From positions 1-5,603 of the forward strand of contig CAQDYY010000018.1 in the NCBI GenBank assembly GCA_948777935.1: a stretch of 5,603 nucleotides of DNA, read 5' to 3'. Of this stretch, positions 1-5,256 are shown in pieces (the stretch's first letter is position 1; each line of letters opens with the position of its first letter). A program made the translations under genes and the position numbers. The notes beneath the pieces are model-generated. The model had not been told where the DNA came from and did not search any database. It saw only the letters and a program-made list of their open reading frames with translations. Source of the stretch: an uncultured Clostridia bacterium. Lineage in GTDB: Bacteria > Bacillota > Clostridia > TANB77 > CAG-508.

Positions 1-108
1 CCTTTCTTTTAAATATATCATAATATATGTTTGTTATATTGTCAATATGTTTTATATCTTTTATATCTTTTTTCTCTTTTCGACTAGCTTTTATCTTAAT
101 TACCTCCT
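1..108 (-). other. Possible start of a leftward gene: Shine-Dalgarno and open frame without ATG/GTG/TTG
   Basis: The minus strand has AGGAGGT at 102-108. Seven bases later comes ATA (94-92), which opens a frame of 31 codons that runs off the left edge without a stop. It encodes a lysine- and isoleucine-rich peptide beginning IKASRKEKK. No ATG, GTG or TTG lies at a useful distance from the Shine-Dalgarno; the only usable starts would be ATA, or ATT at a spacing too short for initiation. A leftward promoter candidate lies about 110 bases upstream (218-245). This could be a gene with a rare or mutated start codon, a leader, or a chance Shine-Dalgarno in an AT-rich gap. I do not recognise the peptide. 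Confidence 0.2.
17..45 (-). promoter_or_regulatory. Candidate leftward sigma-A promoter near the left edge
   Basis: On the minus strand, TTGACA (40-45) is followed after exactly 17 bases by TATGAT (17-22). This is a full -35 match and a 5/6 -10 match at ideal spacing. Transcription would leave the window to the left, so any gene it serves is not visible. The surroundings are extremely AT-rich, so chance resemblance is possible. It also lies downstream of the ribosome-binding-site-like sequence at 102-108, so the two signals may belong to different transcripts. Confidence 0.45.
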
Positions 109-217
109 ATTTCTTTAATCTGCTTATTGGATTTTTATTATTGATTTTTTAGAATTTTTTCACTTTGTTTTACACTGATGTTTTTGAATTTCAATTTTTT
201 AGATTTAATTCTTTTTT

Positions 218-245
218 ATTATACATCTTTTTTGATATTTTGCAA
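218..245 (-). promoter_or_regulatory. Candidate leftward sigma-A promoter with adjacent Spo0A-like box
   Basis: On the minus strand, TTGCAA (240-245, 4/6 to the -35 consensus) is followed after 16 bases by a perfect TATAAT (218-223). A TGTCGAA heptamer lies 9 bases upstream of the -35. A weak -35 with a good -10 and an upstream activator box is the kind of arrangement seen at Spo0A-activated promoters, but that reading is inference. The transcript would run through the Shine-Dalgarno at 102-108 and out of the window. Confidence 0.4.
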
Positions 246-246
246 G

Positions 247-266
247 AAAAATGTTTCGACATTTTT
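247..266. other. Small perfect hairpin containing a Spo0A-box-like TGTCGAA
   Basis: AAAAATGT (247-254) and ACATTTTT (259-266) form a perfect 8-bp stem around the four-base loop TTCG on the plus strand. Read on the minus strand, positions 255-261 are TGTCGAA, which matches the classical Spo0A box (TGTCGAA, more loosely TGNCGAA). The site may therefore be a protein-binding site, a small hairpin or terminator, or both. The sequence alone cannot decide. Confidence 0.35.
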
Positions 267-287
267 AGACAATAATAGCTTAATAGT

Positions 288-341
288 AAAAAAGCAAGGT
301 ATATATTTCTCTTAGTTTAACGTAAGAAAAATATATACCTT
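288..341 (-). terminator. Intrinsic terminator of the phosphoglucomutase transcript
   Basis: Two 19-base arms (296-314 and 323-341) pair with a single mismatch around an 8-base loop. On the minus strand the stem is followed by GC and then six T residues (288-293). It begins about 30 bases after the stop codon of the mutase gene. A second small hairpin, AAGCC/GGCTT with a 4-base loop, lies just before it at 343-356. The placement and the T run make this a convincing end of the leftward transcript. Confidence 0.85.
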
Positions 342-372
342 GAAGCCCAAAGGCTTATTTATAAATTCTTTA

Positions 373-2097
373 TTATTTTATTGTTTCTAATACAGCTTGT
401 TTTAGTTTTTCTAACATTTCGTCTGCTTCTTGCATAGATTTTCCTTTTATTCCCATATAGAATTTTATTTTTGGTTCTGTTCCTGATGGACGCGCGCAAC
501 ACCATGCATCATTTTCTAAGTCATAATATAATACATTTGATTGTGGTAATTCTATTTTTGTTTCTTCATTTGTTTTCATATCTTTACATATGCTTGTTTT
601 GTAGTCTTTTGTTTTTGTTACTTTGTAGTTTCCAAATTCTTTTGGTGCATTTTGTCTTAAATCTTCCATAATTTTCTTTATTTTTTCTGCTCCATCTGCA
701 CCTTCCATAGTTATTGATGTGATTCCTTCTTTGTAATATCCATATTTTTCATATATGTTTATCATTTGATCCCATAGTGTTAGTCCTTGTTTTTTATAGT
801 ACGCCGCAAGTTCACTAAGCATCATTACTGCTACTATTCCGTCCTTATCTCTTGCATGGTTTCCTACTAAACATCCATAGCTTTCTTCAAACCCAAATAC
901 GTATTCATTTTCATGTGTCTTTTCAAATTCGGTCATTTTTTCTCCTATGTATTTGAAGCCTGTAAGTACTTCTATTAGCTTTGTTCCATAGTTTTTAGAT
1001 ATTGCATCTGCTAAGTTTGTTGATACTATTGATTTTATAAATGCTCCATTTTGTGGTAGTGTTCCATTTTCTTTTTTTCTACTTAGTATGTATTCTGCAA
1101 TTAGCATTGCTGACATGTTTCCTGTAAATGCCATATATTCACCTGTTTTACTATCTTTTGCATATACTCCTAAACGATCTGCATCTGGGTCTGTTGCAGT
1201 TACTATGTCTGCGTCTATTTTTTTAGCAAGTTCTAGTGCTAGCTTAAATGCTTTTTTGTCTTCTGGGTTTGGATATTCTACTGTTGGAAAGTTTCCATCT
1301 GGCTTTTCTTGTTCTGGTACTACATATACATTGCTAAATCCTATTTCAGATAATATTCTTCTTACTGGAATATTCCCTGTTCCATGTAATGGTGTATATA
1401 CTATTTTTATGTCTTTTTCTACTTCTTTTATTATTTCTGGATGAATAACTAATTTTTTTAGTTCTTCTATATAACTATCATCCATTTCATTTCCTATAAT
1501 ATTATATAATCCATCTTTAATTGCTTCTTCTTTTTTCATGGTTTTTACCATTGAAAAGTCTGTTACATTGTTTACTTCTTCTATAATTTGTTTATCTTTT
1601 GGCGCTACTATTTGAGCTCCATCTTCCCAATATACTTTGTATCCGTTGTATTTAGGTGGATTGTGGCTTGCTGTTATCATTATTCCTGCTATACACCCCA
1701 GTTTTCTTACTGCATATGATAACTCTGGTACTGGTCTTAGTTGGTTAAATATGTATGTCTTTATTCCATTTGCATTTAATGTTAGTGCTGTATATTCACT
1801 AAATTCTTTAGACATGTTTCTTGAGTCGTAGCTAATGGCTACTCCTCTTGCTTGTCCATTTTCTTTTATTATAAAATTTGCAAGCCCTTGTGTTGCTTTT
1901 GTAACTGTGTATTTGTTCATACGGTTTGTTCCATTTCCAATAATTCCTCTTAAGCCTGCTGTACCAAATTCTAGGTTCTTATAGAAACGATCTTTTATTT
2001 CTTCTTCGTTGTCTTTTATGCTTATTAACTCTTGTTTTGTAGCTTGGTCAAAATTTGGGTTATTACACCAACTTTCATATTCTTTTTTGTAATCCAT
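373..2097 (-). CDS. pgcA: Phosphoglucomutase / phosphomannomutase (alpha-D-phosphohexomutase family)
   Basis: A 574-residue enzyme of the alpha-D-phosphohexomutase superfamily, cytoplasmic, which interconverts hexose-6-phosphate and hexose-1-phosphate (probably glucose, possibly mannose). All four family signatures are visible. TASHNPPKYNG carries the phosphorylated Ser144, DPDADR (303-308) binds the metal ion, GFEESYG (402-408) contacts the sugar, and RPSGTEPK (546-553) binds the phosphate. GTAGLRG (45-51) is the usual N-terminal motif. The length fits the long form typical of Firmicutes such as B. subtilis PgcA. The start is supported by AAGGAGG (2104-2110) six bases upstream. No good separate promoter is visible in the 36 bases between the start and the upstream repeat, so it is probably read from the promoter ahead of the pyrophosphorylase gene. 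That arrangement would supply sugar-1-phosphate to the pyrophosphorylase for UDP-sugar synthesis. The family is certain; the preferred sugar and the symbol are less so. Confidence 0.95.
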   Translation of the reverse strand: MDYKKEYESWCNNPNFDQATKQELISIKDNEEEIKDRFYKNLEFGTAGLRGIIGNGTNRMNKYTVTKATQGLANFIIKENGQARGVAISYDSRNMSKEFSEYTALTLNANGIKTYIFNQLRPVPELSYAVRKLGCIAGIMITASHNPPKYNGYKVYWEDGAQIVAPKDKQIIEEVNNVTDFSMVKTMKKEEAIKDGLYNIIGNEMDDSYIEELKKLVIHPEIIKEVEKDIKIVYTPLHGTGNIPVRRILSEIGFSNVYVVPEQEKPDGNFPTVEYPNPEDKKAFKLALELAKKIDADIVTATDPDADRLGVYAKDSKTGEYMAFTGNMSAMLIAEYILSRKKENGTLPQNGAFIKSIVSTNLADAISKNYGTKLIEVLTGFKYIGEKMTEFEKTHENEYVFGFEESYGCLVGNHARDKDGIVAVMMLSELAAYYKKQGLTLWDQMINIYEKYGYYKEGITSITMEGADGAEKIKKIMEDLRQNAPKEFGNYKVTKTKDYKTSICKDMKTNEETKIELPQSNVLYYDLENDAWCCARPSGTEPKIKFYMGIKGKSMQEADEMLEKLKQAVLETIK

Positions 2098-2133
2098 ATT
2101 TTTCCTCCTTGTAATATATTAATTTATATTGTA

Positions 2134-2282
2134 AGAACCCTCCGTCTCGCTTCGCGAGCCACCTCCCTTAAGTAAAGGAGGCTTTTCTCTATACTTCAAA
2201 ATAAACTGTTCTAGTCTAAAATAGTAGAGTAAAGGCCCCTTTATTCAAGGGGGGCTGTCTGCGTAAGCAGACTGGGGGTTCT
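2134..2282. repeat. 149-bp palindromic MITE-like repeat with imperfect 58-bp terminal inverted repeats
   Basis: The left arm (2134-2191) and the reverse complement of the right arm (2225-2282) align without gaps over 58 bases at 41 identities. The tips share AGAACCC, and the arms end in a shared CTCTA. Each arm also folds on itself. The left arm has CTCGC-TTC-GCGAG and a CCTCC...GGAGG stem; the right arm (minus strand) has GTCTGC-TTAC-GCAGAC and a CCCCTT...AAGGGG stem. The small hairpins occupy matching places with different bases, so the structure is kept while the sequence varies. The element is far richer in G and C than its surroundings and has no coding capacity. Its right tip overlaps the TAG stop of the pyrophosphorylase gene. 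It resembles the small palindromic repeats scattered through many gut clostridial genomes, but I cannot confirm a family. The arms may also act as partial terminators or processing sites between the two genes. Confidence 0.75.
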
Positions 2283-3529
2283 ATTTTTTATTTTTTATAT
2301 AGTTTAAGTATAACTCCGTTGCGGTTTTGGGGCTATCTACTCCTTCCGCATTTTTTACTGGTGCAAATTCTTCTTCTCTTTTTACTCTCATTATTGACAT
2401 ATTGTCTAATCTTTCGAATGCATCAAATATGAATGCTTCGAATTTGTATGCATTTGGCACTTCAGGAACTACTATAACTCCTTGTTCATCTATGTATTTT
2501 GCTTTTTTGAAGGCACTATGATATGGTAATAAATTTTGTGCAATTTCTTCAATTGCTTTTATATTAAATAGGTTGCATAAAATGTGAGATTCTCCATATA
2601 AAAGTTCTCCTTTTTCATCTACTTGCTCTGCCATTTCATCTGTTATTTCTGTGTATTCAATTACACTTGGTTTGTTATCTTTTTTGCAAAATACTCCAAC
2701 ACGTTCCTTTGGGTTACTTTTTACTACTGATTTTCCTGCAGCTAATGTGTTTTTTTCTATTGAAAGACCTGTTAGAACCACATCTACCATTTTAGCAAGC
2801 ACATTGTCTACTCCTGCTATAAATACCCATTCGATTCCTCTTTTTTTCATGTCTTGTATTATGCCTTCTTTTCTCATTGCTTCAAATATTCCACCATGTC
2901 CATCTGCTGCTAATTTTACCATTCCATTTTCATCTACAAGGATTTTTCCATTTGTATCTACCATTGGTAATTCATTTTGCATGAAGAATTTTATGTTTTC
3001 TTTGCCCATTCCAAAGTAATCATGTCTTTCAAAAAAACTTGTCGTTTTATAATTATTTTCTTTACTTGTCATTATATACCATGGTATTATTGCATCATAT
3101 TTTTTTTCTGCTTCTATTATTGTTTCAGAAAGTAGTGTAAATAACGGCTTTTTTTCTCCTACTTCTAATTCAAATGTTCCTTTTGGCCCATTGTGCCCGT
3201 AATCTTGTTCCTTGCCCTCCTGCCATTGTTACTACTGCATAACTTCCTTTTTTTATAATGTCTATTCCTTTTTCTTCATATTTGCTTAATTCTTCATTTG
3301 ACATTTTTTGTTTATCTATATATGATAATGGTTCTATTTTACAATCTTTAAAATCCTTTTTGTGTTGTGTTTCTTCATATAAAGTTTTTATTTGTTCAAA
3401 GTCTATCTTTAGTATTTGATTTAATAGATCTTCTCTTTTTTGTTCTATTAATTTATCATACCATATTAATAATTGCTCTTGGTTATATTTAGCTAAAATT
3501 TGCTTTACTTCTTCGTATTTTTTATCCAT
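2281..3529 (-). pseudogene. UDPGP-family UTP--sugar-1-phosphate uridylyltransferase, disrupted by one frameshift
   Basis: This gene encodes a UDPGP-family pyrophosphorylase, related to eukaryotic UDP-GlcNAc pyrophosphorylase and UDP-glucose pyrophosphorylase. The enzyme joins a sugar-1-phosphate to UTP to give a UDP-sugar and pyrophosphate. The first 110 codons (3529-3200) end in the nucleotide-binding loop AGGQGTRL. There the frame breaks: read as is, it gives RAQWAKRNI and stops after 119 residues. Skipping one base, the C at 3199, restores GHNGPKGTFEL and an open frame through WYIMTSKENN, AADGHGG and GVDN to the TAG at 2281-2283. The restored product would be 415 residues, about normal for bacterial members. 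ATG at 3072 is internal (restored residue 153), has no Shine-Dalgarno and would lack the nucleotide-binding loop, so it is not a credible separate start. The true start at 3529 has GGAAG 8 bases upstream and a good promoter. Everything outside the break looks intact, so a sequencing error or a very recent mutation is likely. UDP-glucose versus UDP-GlcNAc cannot be decided. Confidence 0.9.
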
Positions 3530-3573
3530 ATATCATACTTCCTTTTTTTCGATTCTTTTTTACATTTTTCTAT

Positions 3574-3601
3574 ATTATATCATATTATTTTCGTTCGTCA
3601 A
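3574..3601 (-). promoter_or_regulatory. Sigma-A promoter for the pyrophosphorylase-mutase unit
   Basis: On the minus strand, TTGACG (3596-3601, 5/6) is followed after 16 bases by a perfect TATAAT (3574-3579), with a TG one base upstream of the -10 (extended -10). It lies 45 bases ahead of the start codon at 3529. A TGNCGAA sequence (TGACGAA, 3594-3600) overlaps the -35 in the same orientation, which would suit Spo0A control if the box is real. No clear terminator separates it from the preceding gene, so some read-through from upstream is possible. Confidence 0.7.
3594..3600 (-). promoter_or_regulatory. Spo0A-box-like site (TGACGAA) overlapping a -35
   Basis: TGACGAA on the minus strand matches the relaxed Spo0A box TGNCGAA and sits within the -35 region of the promoter at 3574-3601. 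It is a short motif and could be there by chance. See the finding on the three boxes together. Confidence 0.3.
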
Positions 3602-3650
3602 CATATAGAAATTGTAATTATTAAGTTCTAAAATGGATAATATTATTTCT

Positions 3651-4169
3651 TTATATTCGTGCTTTTTGTTTTTCTTCTATTTTACTTTGTTTGTCTATCT
3701 CTTTTATTCCTGCTGTATTTATTGTATAATCATGCTTCATTGTAATTTCAAGTACGTTTCCACATATTGTTAAATTATAACAGTTTAATATGTTTATCCC
3801 ATTTTCTATGTTTGTTTCTTTTATTACTTTCTCTATTACTTCATTTGCATATTCTATATATTCCTTTTCTCCATTTATTAGAATATTAATCTCTCTTTGA
3901 TTTATGTTTTGCAATTTTTCCTTTATATTTTCATATTTTATGGGTTTTGTTGTGTTCCAATCTATATTCAAGATTCTATTTTTCAATTCTTCATTTAAAT
4001 TCATTTTTGATAGTATTTCTTCTATATTTTTACTTATTCCATTTTGTAGTATTGTTATTATAGTGTTCTCTTTTCCTATTTCTTTATGTACATATGGTAA
4101 TATCATTGTTGTAAGATGCCATTCATTTACATAGAATCCACATATTTTTCTTACTTCACTTTTTCCCAT
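3651..4169 (-). CDS. Unrecognised 172-residue protein, divergent from spoIIR
   Basis: I do not recognise this protein. It begins MGKSEVRKICGFYVNEWHL, has no signal peptide or membrane segment, is rich in lysine, glutamate and isoleucine, and ends in a charged tail (KQSKIEEKQKARI). Alternating hydrophobic and helical stretches (ENTIITILQNG, REINILINGE, GINILNCYNLTICGNVLEI) suggest a small cytoplasmic alpha/beta fold. A longer frame opens at an ATG at 4226, adding 19 residues, but I chose 4169. An AGGGGGAG ribosome binding site (4179-4186) stands 9 bases before it, and the -10 of a near-perfect promoter (4217-4222) lies inside the would-be extension, so the upstream ATG would hardly be transcribed. 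The gene points away from spoIIR, and the two share a 225-bp control region with a TGTCGAA box. That makes a sporulation-linked role possible but unproven. The next gene, the pyrophosphorylase, follows in the same direction 121 bases on with its own promoter. Confidence 0.75.
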   Translation of the reverse strand: MGKSEVRKICGFYVNEWHLTTMILPYVHKEIGKENTIITILQNGISKNIEEILSKMNLNEELKNRILNIDWNTTKPIKYENIKEKLQNINQREINILINGEKEYIEYANEVIEKVIKETNIENGINILNCYNLTICGNVLEITMKHDYTINTAGIKEIDKQSKIEEKQKARI

Positions 4170-4216
4170 TTTATCTATCTCCCCCTGTCTTTTTTCCTTC
4201 GTTTTACTACTGGTAA

Positions 4217-4245
4217 ATTTTACCATTATTACAATTATATGTCAA
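4217..4245 (-). promoter_or_regulatory. Near-consensus extended -10 sigma-A promoter for the 172-residue gene
   Basis: On the minus strand, a perfect TTGACA (4240-4245) is followed after exactly 17 bases by TAAAAT (4217-4222, 5/6), preceded by TGG, which is an extended -10. The expected transcript start is near 4210, about 40 bases ahead of the ATG at 4169 and past the alternative ATG at 4226. This is the best promoter in the window and decides the start of the downstream gene. Confidence 0.75.
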
Positions 4246-4284
4246 TAATATTTCAAAATAAAAACAAAGAACATTTCTTTATTT

Positions 4285-4291
4285 TTCGACA
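4285..4291 (-). promoter_or_regulatory. Spo0A-box-like site (TGTCGAA) between spoIIR and its divergent neighbour
   Basis: TGTCGAA on the minus strand is an exact match to the classical Spo0A box. It lies 39 bases upstream of the -35 of the leftward promoter at 4217-4245 and about 30 bases before the candidate sigma-F promoter of spoIIR. It could serve either gene. In B. subtilis spoIIR is mainly under sigma-F control, so direct Spo0A input here would be inference. Confidence 0.4.
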
Positions 4292-4319
4292 TGTATTTGT
4301 TAATTTTTTTCATGTATAT

Positions 4320-4348
4320 GTATATTTTTTTTATTTTGGTTAATAATT
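4320..4348 (+). promoter_or_regulatory. Candidate sigma-F promoter of spoIIR
   Basis: GTATA (4320-4324) matches the sigma-F -35 pattern GywTA. After 14 bases, GTTAATAATT (4339-4348) matches the -10 pattern GgnrAnAnTw except at its second base. The -10 ends 46 bases before the spoIIR start, a sensible distance. spoIIR is a classical sigma-F target in B. subtilis, which adds weight, but the region is so AT-rich that a chance match is quite possible. A second GTATA sits at 4314-4318 at a worse spacing. Confidence 0.4.
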
Positions 4349-4394
4349 CTTAATATAGAATTTATTAATCTGTTTTTAAAGTTGGAGGTATTTT

Positions 4395-5060
4395 ATGAAA
4401 TCTTTACAAAATATTATATGTAATAGGAAATTTAGATATTCTTTCTTGTTATTTATTTTATTGTTTTTATATATATTTGTGTGTGCTTTTTCATATGTTA
4501 ATGCAGTTTCTTCTGATATAGCTAATAGTGTTTTTCGTTTACATGTTATTGCAAATAGTGATGAAAAAGAAGATCAAGAATTAAAGTTAAAGGTTCGTGA
4601 TAATGTTCTTTCTTATATGAATAAGATATGTGAGAATGTTACTACAAAAGAAGATGCTATTTTAATTGCTAATGACCATATTGATGAGTTTAAGGATATT
4701 GCTCTTAATACAATTCACGAAAATGGTTATGACTATTTAGTTAATATTAGAATTGGTAATTTCTCTTTTCCTACTAAAACTTATGGTGATATAAGTTTAC
4801 CTTCAGGATATTATGATGCTTTAAGAATTGAAATAGGAGAAGCTGAAGGACAAAATTGGTGGTGTGTTATGTTTCCACCCTTATGTTTTGTTGATGTAAG
4901 TTCTGGTATTGTTCCAGATGAATCTAAAGAAACTATGAAAAGTGATTTATCTGATGAGGAATTTTCTTTAATTTCTGATAATGAAGATTCTAATGTAAAA
5001 TTTAAGTTTAAATTAATTGAATGGTTCCAAAATGTTAAAATTATGACTGCTAAGAATTAG
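4395..5060 (+). CDS. spoIIR: Stage II sporulation protein R (SpoIIR)
   Basis: A 221-residue protein matching the SpoIIR family in sequence and length (about 224 residues in B. subtilis). In the known pathway SpoIIR is made in the forespore under sigma-F and is exported into the space between the two membranes. There it triggers SpoIIGA to process pro-sigma-E in the mother cell, coupling gene expression in the two compartments. Here residues 10-38 form a basic start followed by one strongly hydrophobic segment (FLLFILLFLYIFVCAFSYV), a signal peptide or anchor. Then come the family hallmarks RLHVIANSD (about 48-56) with EDQELKLKVRD just after, and GYYDALRIEIGEAEGQNWWC ending in MFPPLCFVD at about 137-165. 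GGAGG at 4384-4388, six bases before the ATG, supports the start. The last 50 residues are acidic and serine-rich. It is the only plus-strand gene here, divergent from an unknown gene and convergent with a surface protein gene. No defect is visible. Confidence 0.95.
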   Translation: MKSLQNIICNRKFRYSFLLFILLFLYIFVCAFSYVNAVSSDIANSVFRLHVIANSDEKEDQELKLKVRDNVLSYMNKICENVTTKEDAILIANDHIDEFKDIALNTIHENGYDYLVNIRIGNFSFPTKTYGDISLPSGYYDALRIEIGEAEGQNWWCVMFPPLCFVDVSSGIVPDESKETMKSDLSDEEFSLISDNEDSNVKFKFKLIEWFQNVKIMTAKN

Positions 5061-5070
5061 TATATATTAA

Positions 5071-5139
5071 GAACAAATTGGAAAGCCATTAAATTAGCAT
5101 ATTTTTAACCTCTTTCTTTGGCTTTCCGTGAATTTGCTC
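5071..5139 (+). other. Long stem-loop just after spoIIR
   Basis: GGAAAGCCA (5080-5088) pairs perfectly with TGGCTTTCC (5119-5127). The stem continues outward, across a 3-base bulge, through GAACAAATT (5071-5079) and AATTTGCTC (5131-5139), 8 of 9 paired. The apical loop is about 30 bases. It starts 10 bases after the spoIIR stop and lacks a following T run, so it is not a classical terminator. It may protect the 3' end of the transcript or be part of a small RNA. Role unknown. Confidence 0.55.
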
Positions 5140-5145
5140 GTGTGC

Positions 5146-5167
5146 GAAATTTTTGTAAAAAAATTTC
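5146..5167. other. AT-rich perfect hairpin (9-bp stem)
   Basis: GAAATTTTT (5146-5154) and AAAAATTTC (5159-5167) pair perfectly around a 4-base loop. It has only one G-C pair and so is weak. It is the second of four consecutive inverted repeats between spoIIR and the convergent surface protein gene. Confidence 0.4.
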
Positions 5168-5179
5168 TGTACAATGTAG

Positions 5180-5220
5180 TTTAATATAATAGGAAAGTAT
5201 GACTTTCCTATTATATTAAA
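5180..5220. repeat. Perfect 18-bp inverted repeat with 5-base loop
   Basis: TTTAATATAATAGGAAAG (5180-5197) is followed by the loop TATGA and then its exact reverse complement (5203-5220). No T run follows on either strand. A perfect 18-bp palindrome between convergent genes may be a structured transcript end, a protein-binding site or a decayed mobile repeat. It repeats the GGAAAG/CTTTCC core of the stem-loop at 5071-5139. Confidence 0.65.
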
Positions 5221-5221
5221 T

Positions 5222-5249
5222 AAAGCCACACTATTTTTAGTGTGGCTTT
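5222..5249. terminator. Bidirectional intrinsic terminator between convergent genes
   Basis: AAAGCCACACTA (5222-5233) and TAGTGTGGCTTT (5238-5249) form a perfect 12-bp stem with a TTTT loop. It begins 7 bases after the stop codon of the minus-strand surface protein gene and would also end plus-strand transcription from spoIIR. The stem ends in TTT on both strands and is followed by T-rich sequence (minus: ATTTAATA; plus: GCCTATTTTATTT). The T tracts are short and interrupted, so efficiency is uncertain. Confidence 0.7.
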
Positions 5250-5256
5250 GCCTATT

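Noticed and set aside
1088..1444. Plus-strand open frame of 118 codons, and similar ones at 471-671, 1637-1831, 2327-2521 and 2651-3019
   Set aside because: They lie opposite well-supported minus-strand enzymes, lack ribosome binding sites and have low-complexity Ser/Phe/Leu-rich products typical of antisense frames.
2281..3072. A separate 263-residue gene starting at 3072
   Set aside because: There is no Shine-Dalgarno, and the frame continues upstream to the frameshift with family-conserved residues, so it is the rest of the pyrophosphorylase.
3168..3230. Programmed ribosomal frameshifting in the pyrophosphorylase
   Set aside because: No slippery heptamer or evident downstream pseudoknot is seen, and the family is normally encoded in a single frame; a mutation or sequencing error is simpler.
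4170..4226. N-terminal extension of the 172-residue gene from the ATG at 4226
   Set aside because: The -10 of a near-consensus promoter lies within it, there is no ribosome binding site before that ATG, and a strong one precedes the ATG at 4169.
3904..4343. Two overlapping plus-strand frames opposite the unknown gene and its promoter
   Set aside because: Their Phe/Ile-rich products mirror the A-rich opposite strand, and no Shine-Dalgarno is seen; the minus-strand gene has a far better promoter and ribosome binding site.
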